Below, piece after piece: positions 9,665 to 18,408 of a stretch of 64,000 bases of DNA. Source of the DNA: Fontibacillus phaseoli (lineage in GTDB: Bacteria > Bacillota > Bacilli > Paenibacillales > Paenibacillaceae). A program made the position numbers and the translations under genes. The notes under the pieces are model-generated. The model was not told the DNA's origin. It did no database searches and was given only the letters and a program-made list of their open reading frames with translations. The first letter of the stretch is position 1; every line of letters begins with the position of its first letter. The stretch spans positions 411,531 to 475,530 of the forward strand of contig NZ_QPJW01000003.1 of assembly GCF_003337355.1 (NCBI RefSeq). Reading direction: 5' to 3'.

Positions 9665-10376
9665 TCAAGCATCTTCCTTGACAAGCGCTTTGATTAAATC
9701 AACACTTTTCCTATTCCTCACCGGAGATGAGGAAGCCTGTTCAACTAATGCCCTTTCTAGGCGCCCCATGCGCTGTTCGATTTCATCTAAAGCGTGAAGC
9801 AACTCGCTAAACGCCACTTGCATAGGCTCGTAAGGGAACGTAAGCTGCCCTAACCAAGCACGATATTTCTTTGTCCAACGACGCTTTATGGTAACTGGCG
9901 GCTCAATCTGGTGACGAAGAAGGAACTTCAAAATCCGCTGGCGTGCCCGATGCGCATCCTCTTTGGCAGATTCCCGCGCACGGACTAATTCCCGCAAAGC
10001 CTCATCTTCCCGCCCAGGTACGTAAATGGGAGTTAACTCTCCCGCACGGAACAAACGAGCGAGTTGCTCTGCATCTCGTCGATCCGTTTTCACTTGGTCG
10101 CCGGGGCGTTTGGGAATAAGCGAAGGAGCAATTACGGCACACTTGACTCCCATGGAGGTAATCCGGCGGTAAGTTTCGTAGCCGGTGGGACCTGCCTCAT
10201 AACAAAACGAAAGAGTATCCGTTGGTCCCAGTTCTTTAATGAGTTTACGCAGCGCTGCCGCCGAATGAGGAATACTCCCGTAATAACGCGGAGACTCCCC
10301 GTTTGAATCGGCAATAGCAACTACAATTTTTTCTTTGGATACATCTAAAGCGACGAATTTTTGTGGTAGACTGCAT
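9665..10376 (-). pseudogene. IS110-family transposase, 5' frameshift and 3' truncation
   Basis: The frame reads FVALDVSKEKIVVAIADS, then CYEAGPTGYETYR and KTDRRDAEQLARLF: the RuvC-like DEDD half of an IS110 (DEDD_Tnp_IS110) transposase. A proper start exists at ATG 10376 (MQSTTK, with AAGGAG 10 bp before it), but a five-A run after codon 5 puts it one base out of frame; four A would restore MQSTTKFVALDVSK. The frame ends at 9665 after about 236 codons, before the C-terminal Transposase_20 domain with its catalytic serine, whereas intact proteins are near 400 residues. The remainder was not found in the adjacent DNA. The element is therefore inactive. The 10377-10520 flank may retain IS left-end (bridge RNA) sequence but this was not resolved. 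Confidence 0.85.
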
Positions 10377-10516
10377 AGTATCAGCTCTCCTTTGCTATGT
10401 AGCTCTGAAATGGTTTGGTTTGTACACTATCCATTTTAACCTACGAGATGTAGCAATATGGAGGGCTGTCTTTTGTTACGTTCATCATAGCTAGAGGATG
10501 CAGAAGACCGAGACGA

Positions 10517-10564
10517 ATAAAAAAATAACCGCCAAGGTGATAAGGTATCGCCCTAACGGTTATT
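10517..10564 (-). terminator. rho-independent terminator of the SLH gene
   Basis: AATAACCG (10524-10531) pairs with CGGTTATT (10557-10564), with an inner GGTGAT/ATCGCC stem. Read on the minus strand it is followed by a run of seven T. It lies 60 bp beyond the SLH stop codon. Confidence 0.8.
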
Positions 10565-10623
10565 ACCGGTGCATCCTGCTCTGAAAATTTACGTTTCGTG
10601 CCGCGTTATCCGGGGATCGCGTT

Positions 10624-11937
10624 CTATTTGGTTGCCGCTACGGAAAATACGACGGTTTTGGCCGCATTGTCCACGAGGACGTTTACCGTATAATCGCTGA
10701 GGTTCGCCTGTTTGGAAGCCAGCGGTCTGCCCGCCTCCACTTCCGTACAGATGGCGTCGAACCAGCGGTTGAAGGCAATGGCATCGTAAGTAAACAGCTG
10801 ATTCGCAAACAGCTCGATTGGCTCTTTATTGCGGGCTAACGTCCCTTCCCGCAGCCGGACCGTGATGCCGTAAGTATTGTATGTCGGATCCAACCAGATC
10901 GCGACTTCTTCCGTGGCTGCGCTCGCACTGGCTCCAGCTCCCGTCGTCCCGGCGCTGGCCGCCTGCTGAACCGCTTTCTTCTCCTTCTCGTCCTTATACA
11001 GGCGCAGCGTCGTATCGAGCAAATCAAAATTAGTGCCGCGTAGCTGTCCGGCCTGTTGCAGCGTGTTATAGGCATCCCACATTTTCTGATCCGGGAAGGC
11101 GACGATTTTTTGTCCCCCGCCAACGGTCGGCACCAGCCGCTGCAGCTTCTCTTTCTCCGGCTGAACCGGAAGCCGCTTCGACTTGTCCGTCAGCCGGTTC
11201 AGGATAACAAGCGCTTCGGCCCGGGTAACGTAACGGCCTACGCCGAAGTTTCCATCCGGGTAGCCTTCCATGATGCCTTTGATGAGCGATTCCGCAATGA
11301 ATTTCTGTTCGCGCTCATTAGCGCTGGTCAGATCTCCATAGGCCTGCGCCACTGATCGGCTGAATTCCGCATCCTCCAAATATTCCGTCTCCTGCAGCGT
11401 ATAGAATAGAATCTCCGCCACGTTTTCACGGGTCATGTCCGACTGGAAATCGCCGTAGCGGCTTTTGTTCAGGAAGTTCAAGTCGCTTGCGACGTCTAGG
11501 TATGGCTTAGCCCAATATCCCGTCAGAGATGGCTTGAAGTCAAAGTAGCGGTAATCCTGCTTTAAAATCGTCCGGTTCTCCTCCGTCAGCGAATCCAGAA
11601 AGCCGCTCCGCCAGCTTCTCTCCTGATTGGGGTGCTGCTCGCTGTAAGACAGGATCAGCATTTTAACGAACTGATCCACTTTGACCGGTTCGCCTGGCCG
11701 GAAACTTCCGTCGGGATAACCGTCCAGAATCCCTTGGCGCACCATCTCCACAATCGCCGGCCGAGCCCAATGCCCTCCGATGTCGGTAAATGATGGCTTG
11801 GACTGTGATTGAACCGCTTCCGCATAGGTCGCGGTTCCGCCAAGCAAGCCGGTCAAGCCGCCAAGCAAGCAAATCGTTAGAAAAATCCGGAACGCAATGC
11901 GAACCAGACCCTGCTGATTTTCGTGTTTTCCCTTCAT
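10624..11937 (-). CDS. S-layer homology (SLH) domain protein
   Basis: 437 residues with a signal peptide (FLTICLLGGLTGLLGG...YAEA, near 18-42). Three SLH modules fill the N-terminal 250 residues: FTDIGGHWARPAIVEMVRQG...DGYPDGSFRPGEPV; YFDFKPSLTGYWAKPYLDVA; and YGDLTS...IMEGYPDGNFGVGRYVTRAEAL. SLH modules bind pyruvylated secondary wall polymer and anchor proteins to the cell wall. The C-terminal 190 residues have an Ala/Gly/Thr/Ser linker and a domain I do not recognise (GITVRLREGTLARNKEPIEL), with no catalytic motif. It is a single-gene unit ending in the terminator just downstream. Confidence 0.85.
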   Translation of the reverse strand: MKGKHENQQGLVRIAFRIFLTICLLGGLTGLLGGTATYAEAVQSQSKPSFTDIGGHWARPAIVEMVRQGILDGYPDGSFRPGEPVKVDQFVKMLILSYSEQHPNQERSWRSGFLDSLTEENRTILKQDYRYFDFKPSLTGYWAKPYLDVASDLNFLNKSRYGDFQSDMTRENVAEILFYTLQETEYLEDAEFSRSVAQAYGDLTSANEREQKFIAESLIKGIMEGYPDGNFGVGRYVTRAEALVILNRLTDKSKRLPVQPEKEKLQRLVPTVGGGQKIVAFPDQKMWDAYNTLQQAGQLRGTNFDLLDTTLRLYKDEKEKKAVQQAASAGTTGAGASASAATEEVAIWLDPTYNTYGITVRLREGTLARNKEPIELFANQLFTYDAIAFNRWFDAICTEVEAGRPLASKQANLSDYTVNVLVDNAAKTVVFSVAATK

Positions 11938-12246
11938 TAGTTAGCCCCCTGCATTATATAATGGCAAGCTGCGAATGCAGCAATATAGTTACCATTATCC
12001 AGAAAACCACAATTCGCGAACGTTGTGAATAGGCCGGGCGGCTACCGCATTTGGCCCCAGAAAAACCCGGAAGACACGCTCCCCCCTGTCCGAACGCCTT
12101 GTTTATCTGGATTGGATTCCCAGTATCGGGCAGGAGGATGCATAACTTATTACCTATACCGCATTTCCCGTCCATTTCTGTTCATTATTTGTCCATATTT
12201 TTTACGTTTTCCGTCCTATTCTCACCGCTTGGCCACGGACTCTCAT
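11938..12246. other. intergenic region, nothing recognised
   Basis: 309 bp between the SLH gene and the EamA gene, both on the minus strand. It should hold the SLH promoter and the EamA terminator, but no consensus promoter, hairpin with T-run, or coding frame with a ribosome site was found. Confidence 0.4.
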
Positions 12247-13209
12247 TCATACGGCCTCCCGATATCTATCGGCTGATTCTTCAAGACCTCGAGACGCGTT
12301 TTTGCCGGGTTGGCGTCCGATAAACCACATGCCAAGAATCACGGCTAATCCTCCCACAGCTTGAGCATAGCTAACGCTCTCATTGAGCAGGCCAAGCGAC
12401 AGCAACATCGATGTCAAAGGCATCATCCCCGAATAGGCGGCCGCCGTATAGGTCGAAGTGCGCTTAATTCCTGCATACCAGCAAATGAATGCCAACACGG
12501 TTACGACCCACCCGTACCATAATAATGACAGCCACCCTGTCAGGCCGAGGTCGGACAAGCCTGATAACGGATGCTCCATGAATGCAGGAATCACGGCGAA
12601 AACAAAGGCGGCGATCGTGACCAGCGTCGTTTGTACGATAGGATCAACCGAAGAATCCCGGCGTGTTTGGTCTCGGCTGCCGGCACGCGACAAAGTATTG
12701 AACAGGGATTCGCTGGCGGCAGCCCCTAGTACCAGCAAATTACCGCCCAAATGACCGCTCAGAAAGAGATATCCGGAAGATGGCGACCATTGAATCAGCA
12801 GGATGCCGGTTACGGTAAACAGCGTGCCCGCCAGGATTCCGACAGTTAAACGCTCCCTAAGAAATAACCAGGCCATTAAGGCCGTAATCGCCGGAGCCGC
12901 TCCGGTCAACAAACCGGCTTCCCCTGCACTGGTTCCATGAAGGCCGGCCAGAAGCAAAGCCCGGAACAAAAAAATCCCGAAAAAGGCTTGTAAAACAACC
13001 ATTTTCCAATCGGTAAACGTCATCCTTTTAATTGCCGCAATCAGCCGAATACGGTAAAGCGGAACGAGGATCAGCAGACCGAGTAACAGACTGAGTGCGG
13101 TAATTGTAAAGGGACCTATATGGTCCGATACGAGGCGGGCGGCAATGACGGAAGTGCCGGCCAATGAAAAAGCCAGGAATAAATAGATCTTCCCCTGATT
13201 TAAAATCAT
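12247..13209 (-). CDS. EamA/DMT-family transporter
   Basis: 320 residues with ten predicted membrane helices in two EamA halves. The first half includes IGPFTITALSLLLGLLILVPLYRIR and GLLTGAAPAITALMAWLFLRERLT; the second ends TAAAYSGMMPLTSMLLSLGLLNESVSYAQAVG. The P-x2-T/A-x-L...E motif before a helix is typical of drug/metabolite exporters. ATG 13209 follows GGAGAGGGG. It is transcribed divergently from the MocR regulator 118 bp away, a frequent pairing in which the MocR protein controls the exporter. Substrate unknown; amino acids or vitamin-B6-related compounds are possible. Confidence 0.88.
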   Translation of the reverse strand: MILNQGKIYLFLAFSLAGTSVIAARLVSDHIGPFTITALSLLLGLLILVPLYRIRLIAAIKRMTFTDWKMVVLQAFFGIFLFRALLLAGLHGTSAGEAGLLTGAAPAITALMAWLFLRERLTVGILAGTLFTVTGILLIQWSPSSGYLFLSGHLGGNLLVLGAAASESLFNTLSRAGSRDQTRRDSSVDPIVQTTLVTIAAFVFAVIPAFMEHPLSGLSDLGLTGWLSLLWYGWVVTVLAFICWYAGIKRTSTYTAAAYSGMMPLTSMLLSLGLLNESVSYAQAVGGLAVILGMWFIGRQPGKNASRGLEESADRYREAV

Positions 13210-13327
13210 GATCCCCTCTCCTTTCCAGACTAGCGGAATTGATCATGGTATAATAATATCGGATAACTGGATCTATCCAAGTGCCGCTTTATCCCTATTA
13301 ATACCAGTCCAGTTTGGAGGAAAAAAT
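13210..13327. promoter_or_regulatory. divergent promoter region of EamA and mocR genes
   Basis: TGGTAT (13246-13251) and ATACCA (13301-13306) form inverted hexamers 49 bp apart, resembling the ATACCA boxes of B. subtilis GabR, a MocR-family protein. On the minus strand TTGGAT and TATTAT with 16 bp spacing could serve the exporter gene. A TATAAT on the plus strand at 13249 could serve mocR. The boxes are short, so assignment is tentative. Confidence 0.35.
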
Positions 13328-14815
13328 ATGTGGGGAATTGTTTTGCAGCGCGGCGAGGGGAGTCCTTCGTTGGCACGCCAAATTTTCCAGCAGATCAGCG
13401 GCTCCATTCTGGAGGGAACCCTTCCGCCGGACGAGGCTTTGCCTTCGACGCGTGAGCTTGCCAAAGCGCTGGCCGTGTCCCGCCATACGGTAAGCGAAGC
13501 CTATGACATGCTGATTACGGAAGGCTATGTCACCAGCCGTCAGGGAGCAGCGACCCGGGTGACGGAGCATCTCTGTCTGGACCGTTCCCGCTCTTCTCGA
13601 CCGGAGCCGTTAGTCACTGAAACGTTCCACCCGCTCTCTTCCGGAGTCGCTGCCGATTTCAAAACCGGGCAACCCGACCTGCGTCCTTTTCCCAAATATG
13701 TTTGGAGCCGGCTTCATTCGGACGCGTTTAGCCAATTGACTCCGGATTTGCTCGGTTACAGCGGACCGGACGGATTCTCTCCGCTGAGGGAGGAAATCGC
13801 GGATTGGCTTTTCCGGAGCCGGGGCCTCCGGGTGGACCCGAAAAACATCTTTATTACCGCTGGAGCAACCCAGTCGTTAAGCTTGCTGGCGGACTTGCTG
13901 TACCGCGATGAAAGGGAGTTCGTCCTAGAAGACCCGTGTCACACGGCGGTACCTACCTTGCTCCGCAATCGGGGGTATGCTTATCGACCGGCCCCGGTAG
14001 ATGAGCACGGCCTGATGGTGGAGGAGACCGGCTTCGACTGGGACTCCGTGGATATTTCCGCCGTCTACGTGACTCCCTCCCACCAGTTCCCGCTCGGCGG
14101 CATCCTCCCGGCCAACCGAAGGACCGCTTTAATCCGGCATGCACGGGATAATTCTTTTTATATTATCGAAGATGACTACGACAGCGAATTCCGCTATCAA
14201 GGGGCCCCGGTAACTCCGCTGTATGCACTTGATCCGGAGCGGGTGATTTACGTCGGGACGTTCAGCAAAACCGTGTTTCCCGGACTGCGTCTCGGCTTTT
14301 CCATTTTGCCGGAAGCGTTGCAAAAAGGGTGGAAGCATTTGCGGCTGTATGCCGACGTGCAATGCCCTGTCGCGGAACAGGCTGCCTTGGCGGAGTTTTT
14401 GCGGACCCGAAAAATGGATCGTCATATTAGCCGCATGCGCAAATTGTATGGGCAACGGCGTCAGGTTTTGCTGGAAGAGGTGGATAAAATTTTCGGGCAG
14501 GCCGTGGTGCAGACTTGGGGGGATGCTTCCGGATTGCACCTGGCTTTGCAGTTTGCGGAAGGAAATTTTGACAGGAAATTCGTTCGTGAAGCGAAAGACT
14601 CCGGAATCCGCATTTCCACCATCGATAAATATTCCCTCACGGCCGGCAAACACACGGACAAACTGTTGCTCGGCTATGGACATCTCGAACCCGAAGAAAT
14701 ACGAAAAGGCGTTGCCCTGCTTTACGATTACTGGCGGCGACAATCGGGGATAGCGGGCGGAAAATCCAAGCGCGACGACCAAAGCTTCGACATAGAAAAA
14801 CAGCCTCCTAATTAA
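13328..14815 (+). CDS. MocR-type PLP-dependent transcriptional regulator
   Basis: 495 residues from ATG 13328, chosen because GGAGG lies 7 bp upstream; the longer frame from 13208 runs through the promoter region. N-terminal GntR winged helix (LARQIFQQISGSILEGTLPPDEALPSTRELAKALAVSRHTV...GYVTSRQGA) is fused to a fold-type-I aminotransferase domain. The PLP-binding lysine is in VGTFSKTVFPGLRLGF, the Asp in YIIEDDYDSEFRY, and the phosphate-contact segment is GATQSL. Such proteins sense PLP, GABA or related metabolites. Divergent to the EamA exporter, which is its likeliest target. The stop codon lies inside the following terminator hairpin. Confidence 0.93.
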   Translation: MWGIVLQRGEGSPSLARQIFQQISGSILEGTLPPDEALPSTRELAKALAVSRHTVSEAYDMLITEGYVTSRQGAATRVTEHLCLDRSRSSRPEPLVTETFHPLSSGVAADFKTGQPDLRPFPKYVWSRLHSDAFSQLTPDLLGYSGPDGFSPLREEIADWLFRSRGLRVDPKNIFITAGATQSLSLLADLLYRDEREFVLEDPCHTAVPTLLRNRGYAYRPAPVDEHGLMVEETGFDWDSVDISAVYVTPSHQFPLGGILPANRRTALIRHARDNSFYIIEDDYDSEFRYQGAPVTPLYALDPERVIYVGTFSKTVFPGLRLGFSILPEALQKGWKHLRLYADVQCPVAEQAALAEFLRTRKMDRHISRMRKLYGQRRQVLLEEVDKIFGQAVVQTWGDASGLHLALQFAEGNFDRKFVREAKDSGIRISTIDKYSLTAGKHTDKLLLGYGHLEPEEIRKGVALLYDYWRRQSGIAGGKSKRDDQSFDIEKQPPN

Positions 14816-14845
14816 CAAAATTAGGTCAGGCTGTTCATCTTTTTT
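14799..14845. terminator. bidirectional rho-independent terminator
   Basis: AACAGCCT...TAATT pairs with AATTA...AGGCTGTT around a short loop. It is followed on the plus strand by six T (14840-14845) and on the minus strand by five T. It serves the convergent mocR and tgl genes and overlaps the last codons of mocR. Confidence 0.85.
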
Positions 14846-14857
14846 CGCACGCGCGAT

Positions 14858-15628
14858 TCACCATCCAAAGGCATAAACCCGGCTTCCGATCCTTGCAGTC
14901 ACGGTTTTCAACCTTTGAATGTAGGCAAAGTCCAGCGTCTCTATATCGTCCGTCTGATACGCGGATGTCATGCTTCCCGGTCTTCGTCTGGTATTAAGCA
15001 AGGCAATGATCTCATCTGGTGTGCGGATTCCCATGCCGTGGGCAAAAATGGTTCCGCCCGGAAGCAGGATTCCGTTCTCCCCGCGCCATTCCGGCGTCAT
15101 GGGATTGAAATCGGGGTTTTTAAAATAGAGGACATCGCCGGGATAGGCTTCCATCGCTGAAACAATCCGGAGATCGCTGTCATACTTCCAATCGTATAGA
15201 AAAAGACCGGCAAAATATGCATTGAACGCCGGCTCGCCGATGGCATCCAGTACGCCCTTGTACAGCACGATCACCATGGCCGTTGCGCATTCGAAGGCAT
15301 AGGCCCTGCCGTTTCGAAAAATATCGCGGATTCCTTCAGCCGGCGTCACCCCGCTTCGCAATCTAAAGCCCCCGTTTTGTTCCCGGATCCAAAGCTCCTC
15401 ATTGCACCGCGAATTCTTAAACGTCGCGAATTTGGCGCCGCTGGCATGCAGTGCCCTGGCCGCCTCCACGATCGCACTCCTCGTTTTCAATTCAAACTCC
15501 AGTTCACCAATGGAACCGTAGCGATAAGTTACCGGACTTTGCTGTTTGTAGCGCAGAATTTCCTGCTCCACCCCGGTCAGCCTCAGCCGCCCCATTTGTT
15601 CAGCCTCACCCGGCGGAAGAATAATCAT
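14858..15628 (-). CDS. tgl: protein-glutamine gamma-glutamyltransferase (spore coat transglutaminase)
   Basis: 256 residues from ATG 15628 (MIILPPGEAEQM), chosen over GTG 15658 because GAGGTGG lies 5 bp before it and the product then begins like known Tgl proteins. Family landmarks are intact: ALHASGAKFATFKNS, IRDIFRNGRAYAFECATAMV with the catalytic cysteine, LYDWKYDSDLRIV, GDVLYFKNPDFNPMTPEWRGEN and FAHGMGI. The enzyme forms epsilon-(gamma-glutamyl)lysine cross-links between spore coat proteins, so the organism is probably a spore former. Monocistronic, convergent with mocR. In B. subtilis the gene is under SigK; no such promoter was resolved here. Confidence 0.93.
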   Translation of the reverse strand: MIILPPGEAEQMGRLRLTGVEQEILRYKQQSPVTYRYGSIGELEFELKTRSAIVEAARALHASGAKFATFKNSRCNEELWIREQNGGFRLRSGVTPAEGIRDIFRNGRAYAFECATAMVIVLYKGVLDAIGEPAFNAYFAGLFLYDWKYDSDLRIVSAMEAYPGDVLYFKNPDFNPMTPEWRGENGILLPGGTIFAHGMGIRTPDEIIALLNTRRRPGSMTSAYQTDDIETLDFAYIQRLKTVTARIGSRVYAFGW

Positions 15629-15774
15629 GTGGTCCACCTCGCAGATTGCCGGAAGCACCTGACTTCGAGCATCATTCTATTTGGGTTATTGTACGCGAGG
15701 AGGAACCGGAGCGTGCCTATTTTATTTCATTTAGTTCACTTACCAACTCTGCACTAATCATTTTCTACCCATTC

Positions 15775-15954
15775 TTAGGGACCCGTCAACGTCAGTTCAC
15801 CTGAAAATAAAATATCATTGATTTGTACTTCAGAATCGACCTGCGATTTGTCCACTTTAATTACCGTTAATCCGCTGATCGATTGACCCTTTTCCGCAGT
15901 TTCAGGATTAATAATATTACTATCCTTGAATGTAAAAGGATCGAATCCTCCCGG
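15775..15954 (-). pseudogene. remnant of an unidentified gene (C-terminal ~59 codons)
   Basis: The minus strand is open from just after a TAA at 15955-15957 to a TAA at 15775-15777 and reads like protein: FDPFTFKDSNIINPETAEKG followed by QSISGLTVIKVDKSQVDS and ends GELTLTGP. No start codon or ribosome site exists at its beginning, and it overlaps the terminator of the gene behind it. It looks like the tail of a secreted beta-rich protein left after deletion. Coding nature is judged from composition only. Confidence 0.4.
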
Positions 15955-15976
15955 TTAAGGGTAGAACCCGATCCTT
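15932..15976 (-). terminator. terminator of the small membrane-protein gene
   Basis: AAGGATCG (15936-15943) pairs with CGATCCTT (15969-15976), and minus-strand transcription then meets TTTTAC. It is 22 bp beyond the stop codon at 15998. Confidence 0.6.
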
Positions 15977-15997
15977 ATTGAGCCGTTTCCTTCCGGT

Positions 15998-16441
15998 TTA
16001 TTCCGCCGGCATTCCGTTTTCGGGTGCAGGTCGCTTGGCTTTCATTTTTGCAGGCAACTGCCAAGCCGTAGCCACGGCCAACACCACGAAAACAATATCC
16101 ATTCCGCTGAACATATCGATAAAATTGTCTTTAAAAACCGTAAAAATGTCGCTGTTAAAAATTCCTTCTAACCCGTTAGTCAAAAAGTAGGCAAAGGCGA
16201 AATACTTGCCCAGCAAGATGCCCAACAGACTGGCGATGACAGCTACAAGCTGGTGTACGGCTGTGACTTTTTTGGAGAACTTGCTTACCGCCAGTGCGGC
16301 CAAACCTCCAATCGCCCAAGCGACGATGCCCACCTCATATTCCGTCAACACCACGATCAGCGCCCATAAGGCTCCTCCAATAATCGCCGCGGCCAGGGCC
16401 GCCAAAACCGGTAAAACCAATGAACTTTTTTCTGATTCCAT
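15998..16441 (-). CDS. small integral membrane protein, unknown function
   Basis: 147 residues from ATG 16441 (MESEKSSLVL); GGAGG lies 11 bp upstream, slightly long but better than the frame start at 16510. Four hydrophobic segments are visible: LPVLAALAAAIIGGALWALIVV, GIVAWAIGGLAALAVS, LVAVIASLLGILLGKYFAFAYF and MDIVFVVLAVATAWQL. The tail is basic and proline-rich. No family motif recognised. It is a single gene with its own terminator, unrelated in sequence to the ABC exporter genes upstream on the same strand. Confidence 0.7.
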   Translation of the reverse strand: MESEKSSLVLPVLAALAAAIIGGALWALIVVLTEYEVGIVAWAIGGLAALAVSKFSKKVTAVHQLVAVIASLLGILLGKYFAFAYFLTNGLEGIFNSDIFTVFKDNFIDMFSGMDIVFVVLAVATAWQLPAKMKAKRPAPENGMPAE

Positions 16442-16570
16442 TTGATATGAATCCTCCTTGCAGTACAGACTGCCCATCCAAAATTTACATAAAACTATGT
16501 ATAGATACACTTATTCTGCAATCTATCACGATATCCCTTTAATAGAGTAAATATTACTTTTTTTCAAATC

Positions 16571-16616
16571 AAAAAAGTCTGCTACAAGAAGCTCAAGGAA
16601 CTTCATGCGGCAGACT
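16571..16616 (-). terminator. terminator of the ABC exporter operon
   Basis: AGTCTGC (16576-16582) pairs with GCAGACT (16610-16616), an inner GAAG/CTTC stem caps it, and six T follow on the minus strand. It lies 18 bp past the stop codon at 16635. Confidence 0.8.
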
Positions 16617-16634
16617 ATTTATAATCAACGAAAC

Positions 16635-18407
16635 TCAAGCGTTTGCCGCAGCAAACTGGCTATTATACAGTCCTGCATAGTACCCGCCTCGGGCAAGCAA
16701 TTCGTCATGATTTCCGCTTTCCACGACGTCGCCGTCCTTCATGTAGAGAATCAGGTCGGCTCCGCGAATTGTGGACAGCCTGTGGGCGATCACAAAACTC
16801 GTTCTTCCTTCCACCATCTTCAGAAAAGCCTGCTGAATGCGGATCTCGGTCAAAGTGTCGATACTACTGGTAGCTTCATCCAAAATCAACATCGGCGGAT
16901 CAACCAGCATGACGCGCGCAATTGTAAGCAACTGTTTCTGTCCTTGGGACAGGCTGTCGCCGGACCCGCTGATCACCGTGTCATACCCGTGAGGCAACCG
17001 TTTGATGAAGCCGTGCGCATTCGCCGATTTGGCAGCCGCAACGATTTCCTCATCGCTGGCATCCGGCTTTCCGTAGGCGATATTTTCGCGGATCGTCCCT
17101 CCGAACAGCCACGTATCCTGAAGCACCATGCCAAAGTTGCGGCGCAGGCTATCACGAGTCACACGGTTAAGGTTAATACCGTCGATGGATATCTCTCCGT
17201 CATTTACATCATAGAAGCGCATCAGCAGGTTAACCAACGTTGTTTTGCCCGCTCCGGTTTGACCAACGATGGCAACCCTCGTCCCCGGGGGCACCGTCAG
17301 GTCCAGGTCTCGGATCAAAGGACGATCCGGCTGATAGGCGAATTGGACATCACGGAAGGTAATGGTCCCCTGTTCCGGTTTGATGTTCAGCGCATCCTCT
17401 CGATCCGGAATTTCAGCGGGTTCGTCCAGCACCTGAAAAATCCGCTGCGCCGAGGCGGTCGCCGACTGCAACTGCGTAATTACTCCGGTAATTTCATTAA
17501 ACGGCTTCGCGAACAAATTCGCGTAAAGCAGAAAACTGGACAAGTCCCCCACCGTTATTCTGGACAAAATGACAGTCACGCTTCCGATCATCGCAATGAT
17601 GGAAAAGGTCACGTTATTAACCAACCGGGTCGCCGGATTGGATAAAGAACTGATAAATTGCGATTTTACCCCAGCCTGGTACAGCTCTTCGTTTCTGGTC
17701 GAAAATTCGGCAAAGGAGCGGTCTTCGTAGTGAAAAGCTTGCACCACTTTTTGCCCGCCGACCATTTCCTCCACATAGCCGTTGAGCGAGCCCAGGATGC
17801 GGGCCTGATCGCGGAACAGCTGCTGGGAACGAATCGTAATGAACCTGGCAACATAAAAAGCCGCCGGTGCGGACAACAGCACCACCAGCGTCATAAGCGG
17901 ACTGGTATACAGCATGAGCCCGATTGCTCCGACAATAGTAATCACGCCTGTAAGCAGCGTGGAAAAGCCCTGCAACAACCCGTCCGACACCGCATCCATA
18001 TCGTTGACAAAACGGCTGATGCTGTCCCCTTGCGGGTGATTATCGTGATATTTTAACGGCAGCACGTTCATGCGATCAAACATTTCACCGCGCAGATCGT
18101 TTACGGTTTGATAAGCCAAGCGATTGGTCAAATAGGTAAGAAGCCACCCGAACAGGCTGCCGACAGCGTAAACGAGTCCAAGAAGGGTAAGCAGCCTGAA
18201 TACTTCCTCAAATCGGACGGCCCCTTTCCCGATCATTTGATCCATCGTCCGCCCGATCATGTACGGACCGGTCAGACTGGATGCAACGCTAATCATTGCG
18301 CTTACGACAGCCCATACTGTATACCTTTTGTATTTTCCGGTATACTTCAGCAGCCTTTGCCAGGTTTGCTTTGTGCTCATTGTTTCCACCGAATTTTTTG
18401 CATTCAT
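16635..18407 (-). CDS. ABC exporter subunit with consensus ATPase site (heterodimer partner 2)
   Basis: 590 residues from ATG 18407, preceded by AGAGGAGGCGG inside the upstream gene; longer in-frame starts overlap that gene and lack sites. Six-helix ABC_membrane domain (about 25-300), then nucleotide-binding domain: Walker A VGQTGAGKTT, signature LSQGQKQLLTIARVM, Walker B MLILDEATSSID with catalytic Glu, switch VIAHRLST. The signature deviates (LSQGQ rather than LSGGQ). With the partner encoded 1 bp upstream this gives one consensus and one degenerate ATP site, as in BmrCD or LmrCD multidrug exporters. Likely exports drugs or lipids. The divergent LysR gene may control the pair. Confidence 0.93.
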   Translation of the reverse strand: MNAKNSVETMSTKQTWQRLLKYTGKYKRYTVWAVVSAMISVASSLTGPYMIGRTMDQMIGKGAVRFEEVFRLLTLLGLVYAVGSLFGWLLTYLTNRLAYQTVNDLRGEMFDRMNVLPLKYHDNHPQGDSISRFVNDMDAVSDGLLQGFSTLLTGVITIVGAIGLMLYTSPLMTLVVLLSAPAAFYVARFITIRSQQLFRDQARILGSLNGYVEEMVGGQKVVQAFHYEDRSFAEFSTRNEELYQAGVKSQFISSLSNPATRLVNNVTFSIIAMIGSVTVILSRITVGDLSSFLLYANLFAKPFNEITGVITQLQSATASAQRIFQVLDEPAEIPDREDALNIKPEQGTITFRDVQFAYQPDRPLIRDLDLTVPPGTRVAIVGQTGAGKTTLVNLLMRFYDVNDGEISIDGINLNRVTRDSLRRNFGMVLQDTWLFGGTIRENIAYGKPDASDEEIVAAAKSANAHGFIKRLPHGYDTVISGSGDSLSQGQKQLLTIARVMLVDPPMLILDEATSSIDTLTEIRIQQAFLKMVEGRTSFVIAHRLSTIRGADLILYMKDGDVVESGNHDELLARGGYYAGLYNSQFAAANA

Positions 18408-18408
18408 G

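Noticed and set aside
9406..9681. 91-codon plus-strand frame beside the IS110 remnant
   Set aside because: Starts inside the repeat element, no ribosome site, no recognisable motif.
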